A stretch of DNA of 64,000 nt, taken from NCBI GenBank assembly GCA_019722365.1, contig JADFUC010001695.1, positions 1 through 64,000 of the forward strand. The letters are read 5' to 3'. This document shows, one piece after another, positions 10,380 through 22,696 of this stretch. Every line of letters begins with the position of its first letter. The stretch's first letter is position 1. The position numbers were made by a program, and so were the translations under genes. The notes under the pieces were generated by a model. The model had not been told where the DNA came from. It saw only the letters and a list, made by a program, of their open reading frames with translations, and searched no databases. The stretch comes from Lithospermum erythrorhizon. Lineage: Eukaryota > Streptophyta > Magnoliopsida > Boraginales > Boraginaceae.

Positions 10380-12830
10380 TTTTACTACCGTGGATTGTGT
10401 ACGGCCAAACCATATATGTTCTTATCAAGCACTCATAACACAGGCCAAAAAATCCCGAGCAGATATCGATGTTTTCCCCTCCGACCTTCGACACATGAAG
10501 TCAAGCGAGGTCGCTGCGAGTACGCGTATCGAGACCTTTAATACGATCGAACGAACAAAATTTCAACATGAGGGTTTCTTTTGACGCTGACGACAGCGAT
10601 TTTTCCCCGCATATGGAATGCTATCTCGTTGGAGCACACAGAGGTTAGCTTTTGCCCGTATTGTATGGAAAATATCAGCATTTCACTAAGCAGGCGTTTA
10701 AAATATTGTTGTTTCGATTGCCACCGGCCCATTCTTTCGCCGCGGGATATCCTTAGAATGCAAAAAATGCATTTGTGAAGGGTCGCACTTATCTGGCCAA
10801 TGCACCGAAGCGGAACGACTCGGATGGAGCTCTACATTTGCAAACGTATGTTGGGTTGGATCCCCGATGTGTTCAAGTGCCAATATTCCTACCATGTATC
10901 GCCGGTATAACGCTCATCATAACCGTAAGAAAAGCATATTTTGCGAGTTGAGTTATTGGGTCAGCACAAAACTCGCATAATAACATCGACTTCATGCACA
11001 CGGAGAAGAACAACGGTGAAAATTTATTGCATACCGTGAATGGATGTTCCCGGATACGAAAAGATAATGAACGTCGGAAGCCGAGCATTTAGGATTCATT
11101 GTTCGAGACCGTGAGTTGCATAAGGGAAATACGGGAGGAAACATAACCACGTTTAATTTATACTTTGAACCCCAAGTGTGCAATGGGAAAGATTCGGTGA
11201 AAACAGATTGTCCTGCCTACAATTACCCGACGGATACTCTTCAAACATCAAGTAAGACGCTGCTAAAGAAATGGAATTTTTGGGCCGACTAAAAAGTCAT
11301 GATGTGCATATTATTGTCCAACGGTTATTTCCTGTAGCACTCCGTCATCTCCTCCCCAATCCAATATGGGAAACAATCACAGAGTGGTGTTATTTCTTTC
11401 GCGATTTATCATCAACAACTCTAAATGTGAACGCATGAGTATCTGCTTAATATTGTCAGATAATTTGTAAAATGGAAAAGATCTTCCCACCTTCATTTTT
11501 GATGTAACGGAACACCTACTCGGCTACATTTGCCATAATGGCTTATACGAGTCCCGTGCGCATTTGATGTACCCTTTCGAGTCGTGAGTTTTTTAACTTT
11601 TTATTGTATTTTCATACTATCTCATATTACCATCTAAATCTGAATCCTTACAAATGTTTGGGTGCATATTTAGGGATTGAAGAAATTGGTGCGCAAAAGA
11701 CACGTATCGGGGTGGTCAAGGCCACGCGACAAGATCTGGTCAAAGAGGTTTCCAAACTTTTGTTCAATTGCATTTCGGCGGCGGATCAAACCAACTTAAA
11801 TGTAATCGCATGAGGCACGATGTACCTCGCAGACGGATGGACGAATTCAACCTGCCATTGTTTACCTGTGACGCACGCTTGTAGCCAAGCATAGATATTG
11901 ACGGAAGAACTATATAACACCGCTCATGTGTATACTCTCGTAAGAATACCAAGCATACGAAACTCTTCAAGAAGTGTATATTTAGCACTAATCAAATCTA
12001 CGTGATATAATACTAACTAAACGTAAAACCTTTTTGTTTTAGAACCTACCACATTGGCTCACGAGTCAACTCACGCTGGCTGCACGCATTTAAATCGCGA
12101 CGCTACTAAATACCTCGCCGAATGGTTTCAAAAGTAGACGAATAATATGGACACACACGGACACCGGTAACTCTTTCATTAGGGGTCCCCGCACTGAAAT
12201 CGAAAAGTAGCGTACCACGCCAACGGGTACTATTTGATATCGTGTGGCGAATACGGTAATAAAGCACTTACAATGTTTAAAGCAGTGGTTAACGCCACCA
12301 AGACGACGATCATGTCGACTACTACGGTGTCTGTGAGGAAAGATTCCTGGGAGCTAATTTGTGCCACGGCTACGCAGCCCTTCAAATGTTTTTGGTTCGA
12401 CAGTTAGTTGACGCAAGGCATCCCAAGAACGGAATGGTCAAATCAAACACAAAAGCAGTAGGTTCTAAAGATGACCCGCTTATCCTAAAGATCCCGTACA
12501 CAACAAGTATACTATCTCCAAGTATGTATCACGTGTCGAGTATCATAGCAAACAAGCAAAGAAGTCAGAATCTAAATCGAACGCGAGAAGTCGAGTCGAT
12601 TGACTCATATGCAAAATGTGGATGTCTCCGCTGAGCAAGCATATCTTCTGCTAAGAACAACAACCTCCTCGCTCCGCTGACCTAATCAATGACGCCGTCA
12701 TTAACCGGTACGAGTTGTCACAAGATGACAACGATGCGTATCCGAATGGTATGGTTCGGATTACGAGTCGACTATCCCTAACGCTCATGACGAGTACGAG
12801 GAATACGAATTCCCTCGGACGACGCATTAG
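10380..12830 (+). pseudogene. TNP2-type CACTA transposase relic
   Basis: Plus-strand relic of the DDE-family transposase of En/Spm elements (Transposase_21 type with DUF4218- and DUF4216-like tails). Visible pieces in order are DIDVF (10462-10476); a cysteine/histidine segment with CPYCMENI (near 10650) and CCFDCHR (near 10715); DFMHTEKN (10988-11011); LKSHDVHIIVQRLFPVALRH (from 11288) continuing PNPIWETITEW; KMEKIFPPSF (near 11471); and in the tail FKCFWFDS (near 12380) with VKSNTKAVGSKDDP (near 12438). These match the family's order. Several stops and frame changes separate the pieces, and introns may account for some (an AT-rich gap near 11590-11640). Not functional. Confidence 0.8.
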
Positions 12831-14412
12831 TAGTCAAATATTTTAAGTTACGTGTTTTCATATAGTAATTTGCAACTTCTCATTAAACTTCATATCAAAA
12901 CGCACAATGAGTGAATGGTGTATTTGTATTTAATGCTTCGTATCAGGTTCAAAAACTCCTGAGCATGATTTATCAAGTTTCTTCTTCAGCATTGCTGGCG
13001 ATGTGAGTTCGGGTTTGTAAACCGTATCTTTTTTCCCTCAGCTTCCAAATTTATGTAGCCTGGATAGACAATGACGGAGACGGGAATTGTAATAAATGCC
13101 CGAACACTTTTTCCGCAATTCGGTATTGTGATGACGGGGCGATCAAAACGGAGACGAATGGCATTTGGTTTTCAACTTCAGATTTCGCCTCTACAAAATT
13201 GAGGGAAATTCAAAAAAAATAACTTTAAATGTGGAGACTGGGATTTAGACAGATCAGTAATCTCATTGCCTATATATATCTCACATTATCATCATTCTAA
13301 CCATTTTTTCCCAAAACCTGCACTACATATGCTAAAATCATCTTTTTTTTATGTTAAGAATTTCCTTATTTCCATAATTTTGTTGTCTACTAACATTAAA
13401 TTTTATTTTATTTTGTGTCACTTTAAAGAAAAAGGATTAATACTCCAATCAATTTCTTAATTTCAGATGTAATTTATATTTGTTAATATATTTGTAATTT
13501 ATATTTGTTTCTTTTTATTGTAGTGATATACTATATTCAAGCTTGAAATAGGTAATTTGGTTTGCCTAATTTCTTTGGGTCAATGTTCATATTTATGTAT
13601 AAATTACTGTTTGATATTTATATGAATTTTTATTATGTTTGATGCTTATATGAATCGAGGTTTGATGTTTATATACGAATTACATGCTTAATAAGCATTT
13701 GTTCTATGAAATTGTTATGTTTTTATATTTAAATCTTTTATGTTTTTATTTGTTTGTATGAAGCTGATGAATTGAATCTTTTATATTTGTTTTTTACCAT
13801 TTCATTGGTTTTTAGGTTGCTAAAATTTGCTGGCTTGACAAGTATCGCAAAGAATCGGCCGTTTTTTTCTGAAATTGGCAATGGCCTGATCACAGCTACC
13901 CCGAGACGGAGTTTGAATTTCTGCAGATCGGACTTCCAAATCTTGGTACGAGTCGGTTGCAAATGCCTGGAGTCGGGAAAATAGAGACGGCTCGAGTCGT
14001 GTAGTACAGGAGTCGGATTTGGCGCTGGGTCAGATAATGCCGAGAGTCGGATTGTACTTAAGCATCGAGTGGAGCCTTACCGTGAGCTTCGTTCTTTTTG
14101 GAGCCTTGCCTGACGCTGAAGGTGATAATGGCACGGCTCGCAAATGGTCCTCATGGCACGGCCGGCATTTGATTTATCGACGGTCGCGTGTCGGGTGCTT
14201 GCGAGTCGGTAGAAAATGCATTTTGTAGACAATGCAATGGGTATTTCGAGACGGCCGAGATGTTTAAGCCCGAATATATGGCTTATTTTGGAGTCGGAAA
14301 CGGAGCTCAAGAGTTTACTTCAGACGCATAAAAGCCGTCGGTAGATTCCCGACTCCATCCCGCTCCAATCGTAAATGGCATCTGCAGACGGACGGACGCC
14401 TTTTGGTCAGAT
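12831..14412 (+). mobile_element. CACTA 3' non-coding and subterminal region
   Basis: AT-rich sequence (13200-13800) followed by a stretch dense in GAGACGG, GAGTCGG and CCCGACTCC motifs from 13900 to 14400. These are the mirror of the 5' subterminal region and the presumed binding sites for element proteins. No gene was recognised. Confidence 0.6.
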
Positions 14413-14423
14413 TTCTAGTAGTG
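14413..14423 (-). repeat. CACTA right terminal inverted repeat
   Basis: TTCTAGTAGTG, exact inverse of 5298-5308, followed by the duplicated target ACG. Confidence 0.9.
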
Positions 14424-14559
14424 ACGTGAAACTAATGTATAACGCAAACTCCACAAGATACTCAACATGTAATAACAAGAGTCATAAAGTTTAAACCACA
14501 TGAGTAACATATAAAACAATAGTCCAAAGCATAAAACTAGAAAATCATTGAACATCTTT

Positions 14560-15454
14560 CTCCCCTTTGTTATCAACAAAAAGGGAGGCCCTCAGAACAT
14601 TCTAGCATATCTCAAGTCGAATTTGCTCCATCTGACGGTGCTCTGGGATGTGGAGATGTGCTAGATCCTCGTTAGTGGCACCTTTCTTCTTCTCCCAACA
14701 CGTCAAAAACCTTATTATGCCGGTATAACAAGACATCCGCTCTTCATGGTTCCTGGAAACTTCGTGGCTCGAAGCTCAGCGTGATCTCAAAAGAGGCAAG
14801 GTATCGAGCTGCGTCTGATAGAACATCTGGCCTCTTCTTAGAGTCATGATCCTGACTCTGAATCTTCACTTTCTGGATTAGGCTGTGGCTAAACCTTTCA
14901 TCCCCGTGAAATAACCTACCAAGTTTCATCAAACGGTCTATGGGTTGGGGTAGTGTGCTTGATTATGGTTTAACATCAAGTTCAATTCAGTGAGACTACG
15001 CACGAGAATATCAGTTGAAAAATCATGTTGCATATAAAATTCATTAAACCCCTCTTTTTAATATCAAAATGATTATAAATATCACCTAGATCAAACTTGA
15101 ATTTTCTATGACCACACATTATATAAATCTCAGCATCAACAGTTACATAAGGATGATTAGTATACTCAAACTGTACGTGACGATTGGTGGAACTAAAGTA
15201 CGAGGTGTTCATGGACGGGGTAGTTTCTCATATAGAAAGACATCCCTCCTTGAAATTACATTTCTTCCCAAGTTGGAAGATTTCTCTATTCCGTTTCATG
15301 AAGAGCATGACATGGTAAAACCTCTTGGTCTACCGAACGACTTCCCTTTAACACAATGGTGCTACTTTGAATGATGGTTGAGTGAGTCATTGTCGAACAG
15401 ATAGCGAGCCTTTAACACAGCGGCTCTTTTACTCTTGGTTCTTTGTGCCATGAT
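14560..15454 (-). pseudogene. Extra reading frame downstream of copia pol
   Basis: On the minus strand an ATG at about 15454 starts MAQRTKSKRAAVLKARY and soon meets a stop. After frame changes, readable stretches continue (15212-14982 with FDLGDIYNHFDIKKRG; 14932-14744). Its place after RNase H and before the polypurine tract is where SIRE-type copia elements carry an additional, often called env-like, frame. The basic start and the DIYNHFDI stretch recall proteins annotated as plant transposon proteins. I cannot assign a function, and the env label would be positional only. A second G-rich purine run lies nearby at about 14575-14585. Confidence 0.45.
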
Positions 15455-15459
15455 AGTGT

Positions 15460-16009
15460 TTTGAAAGGAAAGATTGAGTGAGTTTTGTGAAAAGGTTGCA
15501 TTTGGTGAAAAATGGTGGTTAAGGCCGACGGGAGGAGGGGTGATGCGAGGAGGTTTTGAGAATGGACTCCCTAAAAAAATCAGCCTGACCTTTATATAGC
15601 CGATGCGCGATGGGGATTGGTGAAAGATGCATTTAGATGTTCTGACATGGGTCTATTTCTTCCTCACCTTAAGAAAATGTGACGTCGACTTAGCTTCTCC
15701 CGACGCCGTCCCCGAACTTCTTCCTCAAGTTTACTCATTTTCAATTTTGGCGGCTATCATGACTTAGTATCTTCTCTCCCTACCTTTCCTAAACAATGAC
15801 TGGAGAACTGAATGCAATGTGCTTGAGACACCAAAACTTCCAAGGTAACACCCATAAACTTCTTTGACCATTTTCAATGTCCCTTATATGCCACAACATG
15901 TTTAGAGAGAGATACATGGCATATTGAAATCATAAAAAGACATAGCATGCAAAACATATAAATCTAATAGGCGCAGTAGTAAGAGATTAAAGACTACCAA
16001 AGTCGAACA
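15460..16009 (-). mobile_element. Copia non-coding spacer between pol and the extra frame
   Basis: About 550 bases with no recognisable coding on either strand. It lies between the RNase H end and the ATG at 15454, and may be the 5' region of a spliced or separately initiated downstream frame. Confidence 0.4.
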
Positions 16010-16474
16010 TTACAAGTTCACGCTGAATTTTATTAAAAATTGATCCTTAAGCAAGGGTTTAGTGAAAATGTCTACTACTTGGTCATTTGTGCCTGCACAT
16101 TCTAGATTAATATTACCATTTTGAACATGATCTCGAATAAAATGATGGTGAATCTCTATGTGTTTGGTCCGTGAGTGTTGAACGGGATTCTTAGCAATAT
16201 TAATGGTACTAAAGCAAGCCAGGGCAAAAGTTAAAAGCAATATGATCAAACTTAAGTCCAAAGTCTTCTAATGTCCGGTTTCATCCGACAAGATTCGGGC
16301 AACACAATTACCTACGGCAACATATTCGGTCGCGCTGATAAGGCTACACTCATTTGCTCTTACCAGACCAAGCCAGCTCGAGGCAAATCTTGTGGTGTCG
16401 ATAGCACCAAAGTGGTGCCTCACGCCATCTAAAGTGCACCCCGCAAAGAGAACTAAATATAATATCATCGCCAT
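16010..16474 (-). pseudogene. Copia RNase H relic
   Basis: Minus-strand RNase H, the pol domain that removes RNA from the RNA/DNA hybrid. 16474-16268 reads FAGCTLDG, then SATEYVAVGNCVA, corresponding to the family's FAGC.LDRKS and EAEYVAA blocks. 16261-16010 reads NPVQHSRTKHIEIHHHFIRD followed by TNDQVVDIFTKPL, the typical C-terminus of copia pol. A frame change separates the two and several residues of the first block are lost. Confidence 0.85.
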
Positions 16475-16479
16475 AGATT

Positions 16480-17095
16480 CAGTCCTTGTTGTTTAAATTT
16501 CGCCTATCATGCCCATCTCGAACTCATCGGTCATCATTTTAGAAAATTCCTCACACAACACATCATTAGTAGAACCGAATATAATATCATCGCCATAGAT
16601 TTGTGTACCATTACGCGATGTTTGCTCTTTCGTTTTGAGGGAAAGCGCTAATCGAAGCTTTTTGAAAACATCACAATTAAATATTTGCTTAGTCTTTCAT
16701 ACTTGAAGCTCTGTGTGCTTGCTTTTTAATCCATAAAGGGTCTTATCCAATTTGAAAACATGATTAGGATATTTTACATCTTCAAAACCCGGGTGTTGTT
16801 TTACAAAAACTTCTTCTTCCAAAAAACCATTTCGAAAAGCATTTTTAACACCCATCCGAGTGTAGCCAAATTCATATAACTAAAGAAAAGCCACCTTATT
16901 CTTATGGATTCCAATATGGGAACAGGAATGAGTCTTTCATCAAAATCAACCCTTTTGATTTGGTTATGCCCTTGAACAACAAGTCTTCGTTTATTAACTA
17001 AAACAATACCGGTTTCATTAAGTTTATTTCGAAAAACCCATTTTGTTCCAATTATAGTTTATCGTGAGGTTTTTCAACTAAATGCCAGACATTAT
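16480..17095 (-). pseudogene. Copia reverse transcriptase relic
   Basis: Minus-strand RT. From about 17060 downwards one reads the KWVFRNKLNETGIV block, VNKRRLVVQGHNQ and FDERLIPV, then, after a frame shift, a degenerate [13 protein letters not shown] stretch and a [21 protein letters not shown] stretch to 16700. The catalytic YxDD region was not identified; 16480-16690 is too decayed. The domain is cut at 17095 by an LTR element and its upstream part resumes at 21975. Confidence 0.8.
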
Positions 17096-18075
17096 TGTTG
17101 GAAAATTATTCAACATGTTCATAATAAAATCATAAAAAAATGTAACCAAGATCGAATAAATGTATATAATCAATTACAAATAAAACATATATATTCAATA
17201 TAATGTACGTAAAGCATCATTTGGTAGCACTCACAAACGTAATGGAATTTCTCACCAACTATTCTCTCACAAAGCCTCCTTTGAATTCCTTAGCACCTCA
17301 AAAGGAAGATGCCTCCAATTAGTCCACAAGGAGGTTGAATCTCATGGATCGATTTGCTAGAATCTCGAGATCAATCGACAACAAATCAGAAAGATCAATT
17401 TTAATTGTCAACGGAAGAGAGTGGCGGGGCGGAGGTTATTGGCGAACAGATGAGAATAAAACCTAAGGTTTCATCTTATCTCTTTCCCTTATATACCTCT
17501 TCCTATTTCCTCGCCGCCTCCCGAATACCTCGACTGCTAAATAACGAGTCAACCTCGTTAACTGAACGCAGCCAACTCGCTAAAACCGCTAACTAACCGA
17601 ATGGTAACTTGCTTTGTGCAACTAAGAAGTTACTATTGAGCTCTCTCGTTAATCAGAAATTGAACTAGCAAGAATTGATTTGCTCGCCCAATTTGTATTT
17701 CTCTTACATTATCAACGAAACTCTCATCGGGTATCTCGCTGATTTTAATCAACTCCCAATTTAACAATCACGACATTTCATTTCTATACATGAAATATTC
17801 AACGCTACTCTATGTGTGTGACCTTTGGGTTCGGGGAGTAATATAAGTTGTATAATAATATAATTTGACCATTATAATTATTATATCGACATGCATTTGC
17901 ATCTATAACTGTATAACCCCCGAGTATTATCGTGAGTTCCAACTTACATTTACAATGACTATTTATTGAACACTTAGTTTGAGTAATCTCATTTAACTAA
18001 AACTAGTAAATGAATTGTTACAACAATTGTTCAACGTGCATAATTATTGAAATTAATATACTCTGATTTCCAACA
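17096..18075. mobile_element. Left LTR of the coding-less element
   Basis: About 980 bases. It shares with 21061-21974 blocks such as ATAATAAAATCATAAA, CCTCCTTTGAATTC, TCAACTCCCAATTT, TATTATCGTGAGTTCCAA and ACTATTTATTGAACACTTAG. A TATA-like GGTATATAAGGG can be read on the minus strand near 17490. Confidence 0.8.
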
Positions 18076-21060
18076 ATTATATCTTTCGAACCACAAGCTT
18101 ATCTGGTTATACAAACCACAAGCTTATGTTTCTTAACAATTAATGAACAAAGTTCATCTTGTTGGTGAAACTCAATACCAATGACATGTCTTGAAATGTA
18201 GATACACAACATTCAAGATCATCCAATAGTATTCTATTTTAGTTATAAAAGAGATTAGATAATTTATTTAAGACTTATATAGTGGCTTAGCGATGATATA
18301 ACATATTAGTCTTCATAGCATCATCACCTTTAATTGAGATCAAAGATCAATTATCTCACAATTATATCACATGACGTTGTTTACTTGAACCTAAGTTCAA
18401 TTCACATGATTAAATGAAGTATCAAATAATTGTGGTATTTGTTGCTTGTCTTTTATTAGCACATAACCATCTTCAATGGCTTGTGAAGGAAAATGCATTT
18501 ATCATTTACAACACTATATTACCACAAGTTTATGTATTTCTCCTTAACTTGTTTTATTTCACATAATAAAGTTATGTTTTTAATTTGCCCAATTTATGGT
18601 GAATAAACAGGTATATTTATTGTGTCAATTATAAAGGGAAATATGTAATCATAGATAGTGCAGTTCAAAAATATCTAACATAATTATAAATAAATTATAA
18701 ATATTATACCCGTATTTCAAATCTCACAAAATGTACAAGGTATCCAAGATCCATCGCTGGTTGGAATCCAAAACTATAATATTTGAGATACATTTTGAAT
18801 CCCAACACAACGGTAGATTAACTAATCAATTGTGTACCACGATACAACAACTCTCGTCACTAACACTCCTAGCGCCACCCGACAATGTATCACCGAGCCC
18901 ACAACGTTAGCGGAATACCTATTAAGCTACAAATTAAACCAATATGTTATTTTGGAAATTTATCATTTGAAAGCCTACAACGCGGCAAACAATTTCAAAT
19001 ACGATCCATCAAGTCATCCTGTCACGACACACCCGCAGACACCTCGCCATCACAAAATACGCCTAATGGGCCGTGATAAGTTGCAAAACTTTAAAATTGG
19101 TTTGATACGTTTCTTAAATTTTAGTGCCAAGATTAATATTATATGTTATTATTTAACATGATATATAACACACTCAAGTAATATGCACATCATGAAAATA
19201 AAGCAAATAATACATTTAAGATATATGATAATGCATCTAAAAATGAAATAATTTATTACAACACTTTACAAGTGTAATACTAACATAAGGTCCTATATCG
19301 CATTTTGCAATCATAGCCTCAGACTTTCCAACTTTTGAAACTTCTAAGTTTTCCAAATGTCAAGTTCAGCAAGCCATCTTCAATGCCCTCCAGATGCAAG
19401 ATATTTATTTAAAAACCCAACTAAGACAATACAATGCTCCATGGGTAAAATAAAAATAAATAGAATAAAATATATAATGAAGTCGGCCGGTCGCTTACAA
19501 TGAATAAACGGTTCGTATACTGCATTCAAACAAAATAAATACAAAACTAGGTCATATCAATATATCACCTTTCCGTTACAATGTATAAATGCAAGATTAA
19601 ATCATTATTAAACTATGCATTTACCAAATACATTAAATGAGGACGGGAATAAATGACTAATAAAGTCACAAATATTTGAATGCACTAAGCATTTAACGCA
19701 ATAAAGATGCAACAAGATGTCATCAATTCACAATAAAATGCACTTAATACGTGATAAACATACAATTAATACATAATAAAATGACTTAATGTGGGGACAA
19801 ATACTAATTATGAGGTTGAGATAACTACTCTCAATTAAATTCAATTTTAAATATATGATCGACAATCATATAATATTTCCATTTTGATTTTACAAATCAA
19901 AAAATAAATCGCCATAAATATACAATTTAAATGTAATCGAATTTAAATTCAAATTTGAATCTCATAATTAAATCCATGAAAGATATAACACTATATATTT
20001 TGTGTCCAATAGTTATTACAATAACTATTTTATATATAGAATAAAATAATAATAATTTATTACACACTATTTCATATAAATATAATAAGATAAAACTAGC
20101 AAGTATTTATCTACACATATTTATATTGTAACTAGATATTGTTACCATAATTTTGTCCTTTAAATAAATAAATATATAAAAGGAAAATAATGAAAGGAAT
20201 TATTGAATTAATTCGTTATCATCAAAATTGATTATTACAATGATCATAATAATAAACGATAATGAATTCACCAAAACCGAAATTATTAGGGTTATACAAA
20301 ACCGAGCTACCCAAAAAGCACGACGCACCTGATGGCTTCCCTTGGAGATTTGCCATAGACACGCGCCACCCTACCCCTCTAGTGGGAGTGAAATAGTTTT
20401 CCTAAGGAACCGCACTACCCTAAAGGTGGCCGGACGAGACCGTATGGCCTCAGGCAAGGCGCGTGGTCGATTATCATGTAGTAATCTCCAATTTTCGATT
20501 CAATTCAATTTTTTTGAAAACTGGATGAAGCCCTTAAAGGCATCCAAGTAAAAATTCTGCAATTTAACTCCACACATTTGACACAATATTATTGAACTTT
20601 TCCAATTGGAGGTTTGTAAAAACTATTTACCAAAAATTAATTATATAATTAACAATACAGTAGAATAAAACAATTGTTTTGAGACACTTAAACTATCCAA
20701 AAATTATGAAATTCTTTCGAGGATGGTGCCCTTCCCTTTGAGTTCAGGAAATAAATTGGTGGAATTTTTGGTACACTTTAAATGCCTCAAATCCAATAAA
20801 AATTTATACTTTAATCAAAACATGTTTTTAAAATCCTTTCAATTCATGAAACATAAATCTAAATTCAAGTCAATGTACTAATAATATGCCGAACTTGAAT
20901 AATGTATAATATACATATATAAATTTATGGATCGATTTTCATAACATATATTTATGGTAAAGAATATATAAATATGAAATGATATAAAAAAGTGTTCGAC
21001 AACAAATTTATATAAATGTAATCTAAATATATACACTTAAACATTCTCATTAGATGCCAA
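18076..21060. mobile_element. Interior of the coding-less LTR element
   Basis: Nearly 3 kb, strongly AT-rich, with no motif of gag, protease, RT, RNase H or integrase on either strand. A GC-richer island lies at 20285-20480. The 109-codon open frame at 18832-19161 has no recognisable similarity and probably arises by chance. I see nothing else. Confidence 0.55.
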
Positions 21061-21974
21061 TTATTGAAAATTATGCAACTTCTTCATAATAAAATCATAA
21101 ACAAATGCAAACTTCGATTGAATAAATGTATATAATCGAATTATAATAGAAACATATAGGCCCAATATATGTACGCATGAATACTATAGTACTTAAGGCG
21201 CAACCCTCCTTTGAATTCTTAAGCACCTCGCAAAGGAAGATGCCTCCACCAAATTCACACAAGGAGCGGTTGAACTACTGGACGCATTCGCTAATCATTT
21301 AGATCAATTGGACTACAAATCGAGTCAAAAAGCTCACTCACCTCAACGTAGCAGGGGAGGGGTGGCGGTTTTGCAGAAAAGATGAGAAACGAAAAACCCA
21401 TGCTCACCCTATCTCTTCCCTCATATAGCCCCTCTCTATTTCGCCTCGAATAGCCTCGACTCAAGTTAATCCAACGAGGCAACTTGTTAAACCGCTAACT
21501 AAATCGAATGCTAACGATGCAGTAACTAACAAGTTTCTAACGAGCCTCTCTGTTAGATTTGTCAATTGAACTAGCAAGTTAATTGATTCGATTTCGTCCA
21601 ATTTCTATATTACATTATCAATGTAAAACTCTCGACTGGGTATCTCATTGATTTTAATCAACTCCCAATTTGACAATCACATTTTAATTTCATACATGAA
21701 AGAAGATTCAACGCTACCGCGTTCTGGGATCTGGGCTCGGGGATAATATTAGTTGTATAATAATATAATTGACCATTATGATTATTATATCGATTATGCA
21801 TGGATCTAGCAATCTGGCATAACCCTTGATATTATCGTGAGTTCCAATTTAGTAATTTACAATTACTATTTATTGAACACTTAGTTTGAGTAATCACATT
21901 TAACTAAAACTAGTAAATGAATTATTACAACAATTGTCGCAACGAGCATAATTAAAGAAACTGATTTTCCAACA
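21061..21974. mobile_element. Right LTR of the coding-less element
   Basis: 914 bases similar to 17096-18075. Its first bases are decayed (TTATTGAAAATT for TGTTGGAAAATT) while the far end keeps TTTTCCAACA. Followed by the duplicated target ATTAT. Confidence 0.8.
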
Positions 21975-22077
21975 ATTATATCTTCGAATTGTTCAAGTTC
22001 TTTTGGATGGATATTACCCATTCCTCGGAGCCTCGCTTAATGTTTAAAAGAATCCACTTAAGAGACATAAGCACTTT
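21975..22077 (-). pseudogene. Copia RT N-terminal fragment between two insertions
   Basis: A 100-base island of copia pol between the coding-less LTR element and Tat-like element A-B. Minus-strand reading contains the EELxQFE-type block that precedes the NxVWxLV block read at 17090-17050, with a one-base frame defect at the junction. This places the island immediately upstream of the RT at 16480-17095 in the same gene. Confidence 0.7.
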
Positions 22078-22596
22078 TGATAAGGCCATATTTGAACGGG
22101 CCGGCCCGGGTTCATCTGTGTGGGGCCCAATTACGAAGACCGAGACGAGAATAATGGGCTCGAACTCCATTAAGAGGCTGCCCTCCGAAGAAGCCATCGT
22201 ATAAGTAATCTGGCCGCAATCAAGCACTATTAATTAAAGCCAATTGCCTACCATTACCTCGACCACCTCTTAATGAGCCGATTCAATCATCAATTCTACT
22301 TAAAGAGCTTCATCAAGGCTCAAAAATGAATCAACTCTAACAACTATAAAAGGTAAAACTTCCTAAGAACTATAAAAGGTAAAACTCTGAGGCGAAATCA
22401 AGTAAGTTCACTTTGATACCTGATTATTTCTTTCTCGGAAACTATACTCTTGATTCGCTATCGACTCGATCGCCGGAGTATTTCCGCCTGGGGAAACCGG
22501 GGTCCTGTTTCAGACACACGCATTCGAGTGCGCTTATAAAGCACAACTAGAAAGATTCGTGATCCCAAGAAGCTATCGAAATCGGGACGATCATCA
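22078..22596 (+). mobile_element. 5' LTR of A-B
   Basis: Starts TGATAAGGCCATATTTGAAC, contains TATAAAAGGTAAAAC twice (near 22345 and 22370, a small internal duplication) and AAGTAAGTTCACTTTGATAC, and ends at GATCATCA. The primer-binding site directly after is not recognisable. Confidence 0.75.
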
Positions 22597-22696
22597 TCAA
22601 GACACTCACAGCTGGTGACTTGTAATGAGAAAGTCAACAAGGACGCACTCTTTATTATTATCATGGCATTCGCCTCAAACTAACGAACAAGAAGAT

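Larger units (their letters stand above)
5298..14423 (+). mobile_element. CACTA (En/Spm) DNA transposon, 9.1 kb, nested in the copia
   Basis: Begins CACTACTAGAA and ends with its exact inverse TTCTAGTAGTG, 11-bp terminal inverted repeats with the diagnostic CACTA ends. It is flanked on both sides by the 3-bp duplication ACG (5295-5297 and 14424-14426), the usual size for this superfamily. Subterminal GAGACGG/GACGGG motifs cluster inside both ends. A TNP2-type transposase relic lies at 10380-12830, and a multi-exon region at 6995-8155 could be the second En/Spm-type gene. Stops in the transposase indicate that it is no longer autonomous. The copia sequence on both sides is non-coding and continuous in character. 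Confidence 0.9.
17096..21974. mobile_element. LTR retrotransposon without recognisable coding (LARD-like)
   Basis: Two similar direct repeats (17096-18075 and 21061-21974) enclose 3 kb. The element begins TGTTGGAAAATT, ends GATTTTCCAACA, and is flanked by ATTAT on both sides (17091-17095, 21975-21979), a perfect 5-bp duplication. It sits inside the copia RT, whose sequence resumes on the far side. The 3-kb interior shows no gag or pol motif in any frame and is AT-rich, fitting a large non-autonomous derivative. Orientation is uncertain: TTGGCATCTAATGAG on the minus strand next to 21061 could be a decayed primer-binding site, which would make it minus-strand. Confidence 0.8.

Noticed and set aside
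14560..15454. Calling the extra copia frame an envelope gene
   Set aside because: No signal peptide, transmembrane segment or glycoprotein feature could be read; the position alone is not enough.
18832..19161. 109-codon frame inside the coding-less LTR element
   Set aside because: No gag, pol or other motif. Overlapping frames of similar length exist, so chance is more likely.
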